From Curvularia sp. ZM96 (Eukaryota; Ascomycota; Dothideomycetes; Pleosporales; Pleosporaceae): 64,000 nt of DNA. The notes under the pieces were generated by a model. The model saw nothing but the letters and a program-made list of their open reading frames with translations, ran no database searches and was not told the origin of the DNA. Positions 32,287 through 41,593 of this stretch are shown piece by piece. How positions within the stretch are numbered: the first letter of the stretch is position 1; each line of letters begins with the position of its first letter. The stretch is taken from the NCBI GenBank assembly GCA_022457065.1, contig JAJGBQ010000004.1, positions 3,162,001 through 3,226,000 of the forward strand, written 5' to 3'. A program made the translations under genes and the position numbers.

Positions 32287-33706
32287 TTATACTCGGAGGA
32301 GCTTGGCAGCGTAGTCGGCAATCAGTGTCTCGGTGGGGAAGCTCATCTCCTCGAGCTTCTGGGCGTAAGGGGTGGGGACCTCAGCACCAGTGACACGAGC
32401 AGGAGGAGCCTCGAGGTAGTCAAAGGCGTACTCGCAGGTGAGCGCCATGATCTCGCTGGCTACACCGAAGCTGGGGTAACCAGACTCAACGCAGAGCATG
32501 TGGCCGGTCTTCTTGACAGACTTGACGATAGCCTCAACGTCGAGGGGCTTGATGGAGCGCAGGTTGATGACCTCAGCCTCAACACCGTACTTGGACTTGA
32601 GTTGCTCGGCGGCGACGAGAGACTGGCCGACGCAGCGGGAGAGGGTAACGATGGTGAGGTCCTTTCCTGGACGCTCAATCTTGGCCTTGCCGAACTAGAA
32701 TTCAGTTAGTATAGCGTTCGAAGTTTGGTGGCATGGGATTCCTTACAGGAATGACGAAGTCGTCTCTCTGGGCCTCCTCGCTCATGGGGAAAGAGAGACC
32801 GTACAGAAGCCTACTCATATTAGCGACGTGCGTACCGGCTAGGCCATTGAGATAACGTACTCGTTCTCCAAAACCACGACCGGGTTGGGGTCACGGATAG
32901 CAGCCTTGAGCAGACCCTTGGCATCCTCTGCGCTGTATGGGGAGACAACCTTCAGTCCGGGAATGCTTCCATACCACGCAGTGAAGTCTTGCGAGTGTTG
33001 AGCAGCGACACCGGCAGCGAAACCGTTGGGGCCACGGAAGGTGATGTTGCAGGGCTGGATACCACCGGACATGTAGTGGGTCTTTGCGGCGGAGTTGATA
33101 ATCTGGTCAATGGCTTGCATGGCGAAGTTGAAGGTCATGAACTCGCACTGTTGTCACAGTCAGCATTGGTTTTGTTGGATCACGAGTTGAGAAGGACGTA
33201 CAATGGGGTGGAGACCAGCGAGCGCAGCACCGACGGTAAGACCAGCAAAACCAGACTCGGTGATGGGAGAGTCGATCACCCTCTTCTCACCGAAGCGGTC
33301 GAGGAGGCCCTTGGTGACCTTGTAACTGTAGGCTCAGTCAGCACTCTGTTGCAGTTTGAGTCCAATGCGAATTGACGAGACGAATTGTGCTGTCAATTGC
33401 AGCCCTCTTGGCTGCTTGCCGCCGAATTGAAATGCTCCGGACATTGGCATGGTGGGTTACATACGCTCCATTGTACTGCGCAACCTCTTCTCCGAGCACG
33501 AAGACCTTGTCATTTCGCTCCATTTCCTCGGCCATGGCCTCGTTGAGCGCCTCTCGTACGGTCATCTCCTTCTGGCCAGATGCATATCCTCTCCGTGCAA
33601 TGGACGGTGTCATGGCGGCGGCGCGGAAAGCAGGTCGGAAGGCGGGCGCCGGTCTTGACGCCGCCATGAGGCGCGAGGCGGGTCGGAGGAGCCTGGAGGC
33701 AGCCAT
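32287..33706 (-). CDS. PDB1: Pyruvate dehydrogenase E1 component, beta subunit (mitochondrial)
   Basis: Five exons: 33465-33706, 33202-33325, 32861-33147, 32747-32810 and 32287-32694, giving 374 residues, close to yeast Pdb1 (366). The protein forms the alpha2-beta2 E1 enzyme that uses thiamine diphosphate to decarboxylate pyruvate in the mitochondrial matrix. The N-terminus (about 40 residues, Arg/Ala/Ser-rich, no acids) is a clear import presequence. After it come MTVREALNEAM, VFVLGEEVAQYNGAYKVTKGL, RVIDSPITESGFAGLTVGAA and RGPNGFAAGVAAQHSQ. The last exon holds the transketolase C-domain with ending TPYAQKLEEMSFP. The first intron interrupts the codon for the Ala in NGAYK. Confidence 0.95.
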
Positions 33707-34324
33707 TGTGTATGGTGTGCGAGTGATGGGAGGTGTAGTGAGGGTGTGCCGTGGGCGAGGAATGGCCGCTGAGGCTTCTTGTGGTTGCTGGGGCTGCTGG
33801 ACAATTTCTTCGGAGGTCGGGGATGCGAATCGTTGGGGCCCTGACGCGCTAAGTCATCAAAGCTTCGGGTGGGTCCCCGTGCTATAGCGAGAACACCCGA
33901 TACTCTCTCCTCTTCAGCCCCGTCAGGCCTCAACAGCTCGAGATGTCCTTTCCGCTCGGTGCAGATATCGTCGTGACGTGCTGACTTGCTCGCTCACTGC
34001 CTGGCACACCTATCTGCGTACAACAGCCACCACAGAAGATCTAACATTGAACGTCGTACATGAAAATACACAGCCACACAAGAGGCATATTACTTATTTC
34101 ATTCTTCTCTATAGTCCCCACGTTTCGCGTTACCATCACCTGCCCTAGACCTTGCCTTGATACCAGGTATTACACTATATATCCGCGTCTCCAAGGCGCG
34201 TTGATGCAAATACTAGGAGATCGCGCTCCTGCGTAGAAAATAAACAAAAAGTCCCCGCGACTGACGAGGCCTAAGATGCGAAAAGAATTCTAATGCAAGG
34301 CGAAGCGAGAAAGTAATTAAAAAC
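33707..34324. other. Intergenic, PDB1 promoter and ERG6 3' flank
   Basis: About 620 bp upstream of PDB1 and downstream of ERG6, both on the minus strand. No gene recognised. Confidence 0.5.
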
Positions 34325-35568
34325 CTAAGCATCCGCTGGTTTCCTTCCGACCATGAGGTACATAGGGGTGAAGAGCTTCTCGCGACCACCGGCAACCAGG
34401 CAGTCCGCGGCAAGAGCAAGACTGTCGGCCGTCTTCTGGGTACCCTTGGGGGCGAGGCCGATCATCTCAAGACCACCAACGAACTTGTGGATGATGCCAC
34501 GTCCAAGCTTGGTCATGCGGAGAATGGTAGGAATGTCGCCAATGGTACTGATGTACTTGAGCTGGCCGGACAGAGGCCAGTACCAAGGGTAAGGGTCGTC
34601 CCTGTCGGCCAAATCCTCGTGGTGCTCCATCTGGAAGCCAGCAGTCTTCATGGCAGCAAGCGCGACCTCGACCTTCTCCATGTTGGAGATACCGTCACCG
34701 ATCTCGATACCCAGACGGATCTCGCGGTGGTGGAGGTTGTCGTTGTCGTACTTGTCCGTCATGAGCCACTCGTAGACGCCAAAGACACCGCCGGGCTTGA
34801 GGACACGGAAGATCTCGCTGTAGATGCCCTCGAGCGATGGTGCGTGAACAGTGGCTTCGATGGCGTAAACAGCGTCGAAAGAGTTGTCAGGGAAGGGCAT
34901 TTGCTGGACGCAGGTCAGTCGAGTTGATTGCAAGGACATTTCAAGCAGTTCTTACCATGAAGTCACCCTTGACAAACTTGAGCTTGTGCGAGAGGCCCTC
35001 CTTCTCGGCGTAGGCGGTCGCACGCTCAATCTGGTAGTTGTTGTTGTTCAAGCCAGTGACGTTGACACCAGCGAACTTGACAATCTCTCGTGCAGGTCCA
35101 CCAACACCACATCCAACATCCAGCACGTTCATGTCGTCCTGGAGGTTCATCTTGTGGGCGAGGTAGTGCTCGTGGCGAGCAATGGCTTGGTAGAAGGACT
35201 CGCCGTAGGCGTAGCGGCAAAAGTGGAAAGACTGGCCCCAGCCATACTCGTACAGGTCGGTAGCAAGGTTGTAGTAGTGCCTTGTCAGGGTGGCGTACTC
35301 CTCTCGTCGTTGCTGATTCACTGTTAGCAACCATTCCCGTGACTGAGTGACACCTGTCGCATACCTTGCGAGTCTCCTCGGTCTCGTCGGCGGCGGCCTT
35401 GTTGTCCCAGTGCTTAAAGTACTCGTCGACAGCAGCCTGCTGAGCAGCCTTGTCCTTCTGCAGCATGGCGGCCATACCACCGCGAGCCTTGGCCGAATTG
35501 CCGTGCATGGCCTTGTTAAACTCGGCATCGCGGACGTGGTCCTCCTTTTCCAGTGCAGTTGGCGCCAT
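34325..35568 (-). CDS. ERG6: Sterol 24-C-methyltransferase
   Basis: Three exons: 35365-35568, 34956-35312 and 34325-34903, giving 379 residues (yeast Erg6: 383). The enzyme methylates C24 of the sterol side chain with S-adenosylmethionine in ergosterol synthesis, on lipid droplets and ER. The SAM motif VLDVGCGVGGPARE is at about 131-144. YEYGWGQSFHF, the sterol-binding signature of the family, is at about 89-99. Post-motifs include FDAVYAIEATVHAP and the LKPGGVFGVYEW segment. The C-terminal domain reads APKGTQKTADSLALAADCLVAGG. All introns are phase 0. Confidence 0.96.
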
Positions 35569-36018
35569 TGTGGTTATTAGAAATGATATAAAGTGTGGTG
35601 TGAAGAAGAAGCGGATGAAGCGGATATCAGAGAAGCAATTCTTCGCAGCGAGGACCCTGGGAAACTTTATAAGAAGACGACCCTGGAGCAAAGAGCGGTA
35701 TGGGTAGGGGAAGTGGACAAATTCAAAGGGGCATTCTGGCGCCGTCCAATCACGTCGCACTCTGTACGCGGCCTGGTCAACGGCACTAGCGGTTGCCCCC
35801 CTCGCGCGCGTGAAAGCCAAGCCCGGCCTGGCGGTGCCTGGAGATTTCTAGCGCCACTGACACTGCTCACCAATCCATATTGCCTTCCCGTCGTCGCATT
35901 CATCACCGCGCCCCACTCCCACGTACTCGACGACTGCCGATACGCTTGTTCCCATCACCAGATTATATTGCAACGTCCTGTTTGATACCCACGACCGTCT
36001 GCGCGCGCCTTGTCCAGC
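35569..36018. promoter_or_regulatory. Divergent promoter, ERG6 / SLT11
   Basis: 450 bp between two divergent starts. It contains CCAATCACGTCGC at about 35748-35760, which combines a CCAAT-like core with a CACGTC half-site. A role of sterol-responsive factors at ERG6 is known in fungi, but I cannot assign a binding site here with confidence. Confidence 0.4.
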
Positions 36019-37155
36019 ATGCCGCCCCAGATCAAGAGCGACTTGAATCGCAGCGGCTGGGAGACGACCGACTTTCCCTCTGTTTGCGAGAAATGCCTGC
36101 CCGACAACCCTTATGTGCAGATGCTTAAGGAGGACTATGGTGCCGAGTGCAAGATTTGCACGCGACCTTTTACCATTTTCCGCTGGAAATCCGACCGTAC
36201 TGCCCGACAGAAGCGTACCAACATTTGCCTGACATGCGCGCGCCTCAAGAACTGCTGCCAGCACTGCATGCTCGATTTGTCATTCGGCCTGCCCATCGTC
36301 GTTCGTGATGCGGCGCTGAAGATGGTGGCGCCTGGTCCACAGAGCGACATCAACCGACAATACTATGCGCAGGAACACGAGAAGGAAATTGAGGAGGGAC
36401 GTGGAGCCATGGAAGCCTACGAGAAGACGGACGAGAAGGCGCGGGATCTCTTGAAGCGCCTCGCACAGAGTGAGCCATACTACAAGAAGCAACGGCGGCT
36501 GGAGGCCGAGACCGAGGACGGCAGCGGACAAAAGGCGTTGCCAGCGCCTGGCGGCAGTGGAGGCGCGGGTGCGAGTCGCGAGAGCAGCCATATTCCAGGA
36601 CCGATCAGGACTCGAGATTCCCGTGGCACACCTGCGAGGGGAGGCATGCGACCTGGAAGAGGAGGTCGTATGGGAGGTCCGTCAGTAGAGCCGAGTCCGC
36701 AAGATTGGCTTCCGCCTTCTGACCCCAATGTCGCGTCACTCTTTGTCACCGGCGTCGAGGACGACCTTCCCGAACACGAGATCCGGAAGCATTTCACACA
36801 ATATGGCCAGCTCAGGTCGCTGGTCTGCTCGCACCGAGCGCATTGTGCATACGTCAACTTTGTGAAGAGAGAGGATGCAGAGACTGCAGCAGCCGCCCTG
36901 AAGGGCAAGGTAGTCATCAAGGGCTGTCCCATGCGAGTCACTTGGGGTAAGCCGAAGCAGCTGGACAGCCTGGATCAGAATGTAAGGATGCAGTACGCAA
37001 AGGAAGGACGTCAAGTAGCGGGATCAGCGCGACGAGCTGTTGCTTCCCAGGCTGCTATCGAGGCTGCTCCACAGAACAACTTGGACAGCATGGTCATCGC
37101 GCCGCCACCTGGGGCTGACGACGAAGTTCAATACGCCAGTTTGGCTGGCAACTAG
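36019..37155 (+). CDS. SLT11: Pre-mRNA splicing factor of the Slt11/RBM22 family
   Basis: A single exon of 378 residues starting at the first ATG (36019). The N-terminal zinc-binding region has Cys pairs CEKC, CKIC, CLTC and CQHC within residues 23-85, as in Slt11/Ecm2 and RBM22. An Arg/Gly-rich linker follows, then an RRM at about residues 232-305 with RNP2-like LFVTGV and RNP1-like CAYVNFV. These proteins join the spliceosome at activation and contact U6 and the intron. The short C-terminus is Ala/Pro-rich. Nothing is missing. Confidence 0.93.
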   Translation: MPPQIKSDLNRSGWETTDFPSVCEKCLPDNPYVQMLKEDYGAECKICTRPFTIFRWKSDRTARQKRTNICLTCARLKNCCQHCMLDLSFGLPIVVRDAALKMVAPGPQSDINRQYYAQEHEKEIEEGRGAMEAYEKTDEKARDLLKRLAQSEPYYKKQRRLEAETEDGSGQKALPAPGGSGGAGASRESSHIPGPIRTRDSRGTPARGGMRPGRGGRMGGPSVEPSPQDWLPPSDPNVASLFVTGVEDDLPEHEIRKHFTQYGQLRSLVCSHRAHCAYVNFVKREDAETAAAALKGKVVIKGCPMRVTWGKPKQLDSLDQNVRMQYAKEGRQVAGSARRAVASQAAIEAAPQNNLDSMVIAPPPGADDEVQYASLAGN

Positions 37156-37379
37156 TTTAGCATTTGTTTGCATTGGGACGGCGTTTTGGTTTGCATGGAT
37201 CGCATGCATGGGTATCACGATTCAATTTGTCATGGATAAAAAGCCTAGGACGAACAGCACTTGGTTCCACCTAATGTACTCTTTCCTTTTCCCTTCTTGA
37301 TGTCCTCATTGTCCCCTCTTTCAGTGTGCTCGTGTATCCGTAGCTCTATAGCTTGTTAGCCGCCTGGCCCGAATCTCAA

Positions 37380-37683
37380 TCATGTCATTTGCAGCATACT
37401 GTATTTTCCATCGCTCTCGTCTGCTTGTCCTTGCACCACGTTCTCTCGCAGGAACTTGGACACCTCCTCGGCGTGTACAAGGGACTTTTCCAGCTCCTCG
37501 CTTCCGATACGTAGATCGCGATTCGATTCGAAGTTCTTGCGGACCTCAGCGCGGGCGGCAAGAAGTGTGTGGGTGTCGCCTGTTGCGATGAGCTTTTGTT
37601 CTCCCCTCTCATGGTGAATTGAGCATACCCTGGAAGGCGATGCGCGCTGATCGCAGCAGGTTTCGGTAAGCCACCAACGCCAT
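37380..37683 (-). CDS. MZM1: Mzm1/LYRM7-like complex III assembly factor
   Basis: Two exons, 37629-37683 and 37380-37579, give only 84 residues. The first exon encodes MALVAYRNLLRSARIAF with a LYR-type Y-R motif. The second encodes a helical segment reading LLAARAEVRKNFESNR and ending LRENVVQGQ, characteristic of Mzm1. In yeast Mzm1 holds the Rieske iron-sulfur protein in the matrix before insertion into the bc1 complex. The protein is shorter than I expect for the family because the tail after the VVQG motif is short. The longer unspliced frames on this strand lack the LYR start and are rejected. The lunapark gene starts 238 bp away, divergently. Confidence 0.82.
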
Positions 37684-37921
37684 GTCTGGTAGAATTGGAG
37701 ATGCAGAGAGTGAATGGATGGCGTGTAAGGTCGGCTCGGAGGTCCGCAAAGAAAGTTGAAGGCACGTGACGCTGTCGTCAGGCTGATCCCTGCCGTCGAT
37801 CCAACAGTTGCTCCCGCGCTGATGTCAGGCCTCACTGAGGTCCACACACGAGCACGCACAGCTGGCCTCTCCAATACAAATCGAGCTCCCACGCTGGGCT
37901 TCGACCTTCCACTGAGCCATC

Positions 37922-39195
37922 ATGGTGTCCTTCTGGCCTTGGAAGGTAATTGCCCTCATCCATCACCCCGCGCTGCTACGCTAACCACCAACAGGGCAGC
38001 GAAGATGCCGCGTCTTTTGAGAGGACACTCAACGCCCTCACAGGCAAGATCAACAGAGCTGCCGCGCGAAATGACAACCAAAAGCAGCTGGCGCGGCGCG
38101 CGCGCGTCATGTGGACTCTCTACGCTGGCTTCGCCTACATTCTGATCGCCGTCGTCCTCACCTTTGTCACTGGCTGGCAGAATTGGGGTCCCATTGAGGG
38201 GTCTGTTGTCGCGGGCGGCCCACTACTGTACGTTCCGCCTTTAGGTCCATTTACGCGTCTAACGGTATACTTGCAGCATCTACGGCTTACGCTACGCGCT
38301 CATGAGCTACTTTGACTATCGCATCCGCAACACGGAGAATTACCTTAAGAGATTGGCCAAGGAGCGCGACGCTACCATTGAGCGACTCAAGGAGGCCACA
38401 AAGTACAACTCGACCCAACAACTGCTTGAAAAGTACGGTGCATCACCCAAACCAAAAGAGACAGTACATGAAGAGGAAGATTCTCCTGCCGGCAGGAAGT
38501 CGCAGGGGCCGCAGAAGCCGGTACCACAGCCAGGTCCACGCACTGGCATAGCTCCCCCGCCTACCGCAAACATTCACCGACCTCCGCCTCCTCAGCTTCC
38601 CACAACTCCGCAACAGGTGCCCTCAATCATAGCGTCTCCGCCCCCGCCAATTCCTCCTCTCAATGCTCCTGGTGCCGAGTTTGCACCCAATGCTTTTGAC
38701 ACTAATGTGACCAAGCAGCAATCCTCCACTCCGCCCACTACAGTTCCTGAAACCCATTGGTACGACCGTATTCTCGATGCTCTTCTTGGTGAGGACGAGA
38801 CGCAGGCTAAGAATCGATTTGCTTTGATTTGCACAGAGTGCAGGCTTGTCAACGGACAGGCACCACCAGGCGCGCGTACATTGGAGGACGTTGGCCGATG
38901 GCGTTGTGGTGGCTGCAGTGCGTGGAACGGCAAAGAAAAGCCTCGAGAGGACGACGTCACAAGGCTAGTCCAGGGCTGGGAGGCTGAGCGCAGAGCCAAA
39001 AACCAAGGTCATAGTCGACCACAGAGCCCTGAGGGAGGCATTGACTCGGACAATAGAGAAACAGAGGATGATGGTGTTGTAGTGGACGCGGATGAGGGCT
39101 TGGGCGTACACGTCCCGGCGGAGAGTGCCGACGACGATGCGCAGCCACGGGCTAGGGTCACCAGGAGCAAGTCGAGAGGCAAGACCAAGAAATAA
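37922..39195 (+). CDS. LNP1: Lunapark family ER junction protein
   Basis: Three exons: 37922-37945, 37995-38227 and 38277-39195, giving 391 residues. The first exon encodes only MVSFWPWK. Residues about 40-110 contain two hydrophobic segments (VMWTLYAGFAYILIAVVLTFV and GSVVAGGPLLIYGLRYAL) flanked by coiled helices. A long Pro-rich linker follows. The C-terminal lunapark zinc finger has CTEC and CGGC pairs about 30 residues apart. Lunapark stabilises three-way junctions of the tubular ER network. The tail is acidic and then basic (SKSRGKTKK). The zinc finger and membrane hairpin together make the call firm. Confidence 0.92.
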
Positions 39196-39839
39196 GTCAC
39201 CTATCTCCATGGGATGACTGCCTTATCATTTTCTTACAAGTCTTTAAAAAAAAGTAGCATTGATAGCATGAAAGCGATTACAAGCATCCCCATTAGAAGT
39301 CCAACCTGGGGTTTAGTCTAAGCTGCCGGTTTCTTTATTTTTGTAGAACTACAACAAACTTTCCTAAATTCCTTATCCTATCATCTTTATGACCCTTTGA
39401 TTTCTCTTCATGTCTGATTTATCTTTCGCATTTCTCGGACAGTGTTACTGCCTTTTCCTGTCAGTGCGCCAAGTAGAATGTTGGGTTTGGCTACTCATGT
39501 CACTCTACAAACTCCTTTACCCCGCCAGTTCAAGAGAGTGGGGTAAACATAATACCTCGTCTTGGATAAATATATACAGTCTATCAGCTACAGAGAAACG
39601 GGGCTGGTTTTGCTCCTCGCTTTACTCAATTGCTCCATGCTCTCATTCACGCCAGCGATTCTTTTTTTTTCCACAAATGTTTGAAAGTGTTGTGATGTAC
39701 AAAATTTCGAGACGTCATGGTACCCAGAATACTGGATTCGACTAGTCCTGACATGCAGGAGCACGATATCATTTCTCTCTCTATCATGTAATTCAAACTG
39801 CATGATATACAAAATATCCCCCCATGTCCAGAACACTCT
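39196..39839. other. Intergenic between convergent genes
   Basis: 3' flanks of the lunapark and TTL-type genes, with a T-rich run near 39660. No gene recognised. Confidence 0.5.
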
Positions 39840-41216
39840 CTACCTCCTCCCCAAATCCACATCCAGCACCTTCACCATATTCTCCGTCTCCTTCTCTTCC
39901 AGCCCAAAAAACGGCTTCACACCTACCTCCACCACACCATCCATTAGTCCCTGCACCAGTCCCTGCAACTCACCCCCCGTTTGCCTGAAATCCGGGAACG
40001 CATTCACCTCGAGCAACCACGTCCTCAGCTCCCCAGACTCCTTCTCAATACTAATCATGAAATCCAGCCCAAAGATTTCAAACGCATTCGGCAGTGGCTG
40101 AAAGTGGATCGACATTCCCCTTGCCGCAGCTTCGAACGTCGAAGCTGTGATACCGCAGATTTGGTCAAAGATTTGGTTCTTCCAGTCAGCAACAGCTGGA
40201 ATAGCTCCAGGGGAGAAGTCAGGCTGTGCGGGGAGATCATCCGGCAAGTCCCAGAAAAGGCCGACCGAGCCTTCGCGGTCGCCCGAGTCCTGCAGGCAGG
40301 TGTTGGTAAGGTGGGCACGCATGGCGTCTTGGCTGTTTTGCGGGATGGCGGCAGACCAAGGGGGCAGATAAGGTCTTGCGGCGAAGAGGGCCAGCATGGG
40401 GCGGTAGACGTGGAGTTTTAGGGCGCCCGTGGCGAGGACGTAGGTGCGGATGTGGAATTTGCGCCGGTTGTTGGGGTTTGGGCTATTTGGTGGGGAGAGC
40501 AGGAGAGGAGGGTGGATGTAAGGTTGAGCGATGAAGTGGCGCAGTTGAGAGGTGATGATTCCGTCGTCCTCGTCTTTCCTTTCTTTCTGGATATTGGAGT
40601 CACTGCGGGCGTCTTCGTCTTCGTTCTCATCGTCGCTCTCTGGGTCCCACTCCTCGAAGATTTCGGTGAGTTCTTGCTCGCTAGAAAATAGTCGAATCCC
40701 TTGCCCTCTGTCACTCATTCCTGGTTTTAGGATCCACCATTCCTTCCTCTTTAAATCCTCATCTTCATCCCCAAGCTCTTCGTTTCGTGCCCAGCTCTCC
40801 TTCAACTCCCACGCTTCTACTAACGCATCATCAAGAAACTCTGCATAGTCGACTTCGAATTCTACACTGGGCTTGACGTGTTTCTTGAGGATTGAGTCAG
40901 GGTACTTGGTAATCCAATTCCCAATAGTCGTGCTGAGATAGTGCTTCCGAATCAGTGCTTTGCGGATTACGTAGGCATTGGCCAAGGAAGTAGAGGCATT
41001 GTCCATGAGGTGATCGAAATCAATCGATTCATATTGAACGAATTGAAGAAGACGGGATGAGGGGCTTGGAAGTTGGGAAACTGAGGAAATGAGTTCGTAG
41101 GACGACGAGGGGAGTCGTTTCTCTAGCGCGGAGAGTATGAGGGGTTGGACATAAGGGTCTTCGTAGTCAATCAAAGCGTAGATCTTCTCGTTGGCCGTGG
41201 GCCCTGCAGACGCCAT
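39840..41216 (-). CDS. Tubulin-tyrosine-ligase family protein (Pby1-like ATP-grasp)
   Basis: A single exon of 458 residues. The ATP-grasp core is clear: WWILKPGMSDRGQGIRLF around Lys164, RKFHIRTYVLATGALKLHVYR in the middle, and FGLDFMIS...WLLEVNAFPDF near the C-terminus with the metal-binding Glu and Asn. Between the first two lies an acidic insert of about 40 residues. The closest characterised relative by pattern is the C-terminal domain of yeast Pby1, a P-body protein. Filamentous fungi often carry this domain alone. The substrate of the ligase is not known. Confidence 0.85.
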   Translation of the reverse strand: MASAGPTANEKIYALIDYEDPYVQPLILSALEKRLPSSSYELISSVSQLPSPSSRLLQFVQYESIDFDHLMDNASTSLANAYVIRKALIRKHYLSTTIGNWITKYPDSILKKHVKPSVEFEVDYAEFLDDALVEAWELKESWARNEELGDEDEDLKRKEWWILKPGMSDRGQGIRLFSSEQELTEIFEEWDPESDDENEDEDARSDSNIQKERKDEDDGIITSQLRHFIAQPYIHPPLLLSPPNSPNPNNRRKFHIRTYVLATGALKLHVYRPMLALFAARPYLPPWSAAIPQNSQDAMRAHLTNTCLQDSGDREGSVGLFWDLPDDLPAQPDFSPGAIPAVADWKNQIFDQICGITASTFEAAARGMSIHFQPLPNAFEIFGLDFMISIEKESGELRTWLLEVNAFPDFRQTGGELQGLVQGLMDGVVEVGVKPFFGLEEKETENMVKVLDVDLGRR

Positions 41217-41593
41217 ACTAGCTGGTGAACCCTGGACTGGTCTTACTTTTCCCGTGACTTGGTTCCCGTCCGGTATGCGTCGCTATGGCAACCGACCGAG
41301 AAAAAAGGAGGCGTACCGTGGGGCTGTGACACGACCCCTGAAGCGTCAGTAGTCAGAAAGAGGAGCCTGCAGTAAAACTCGTGACAAGAAAAATGATATT
41401 GTACACTAAAGAAAATCGTTACTGCAAGGCCGTGGTGAGCCCAAGGTATATCCATAGTCCAGAAAAGTCGAAATGCCCAGGTTTTCGCTTAGCTCCAGCC
41501 AATCAGCGAGCTGTATTTGTAACGCCATGCCCTCATCCTCCATATGTCGGGTTTTCTTGCACATTAAAACGCCTGTAGTACAATAAAAATCAA
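41217..41593. other. Intergenic, TTL promoter and MCM10 3' flank
   Basis: About 380 bp between two minus-strand genes. No feature beyond the expected promoter and terminator. Confidence 0.45.

Noticed and set aside
37393..37765. 126-codon and 170-codon minus-strand frames over MZM1
   Set aside because: They run through the predicted intron or another frame and lack the LYR start. The two-exon Mzm1 model explains the conserved residues better.
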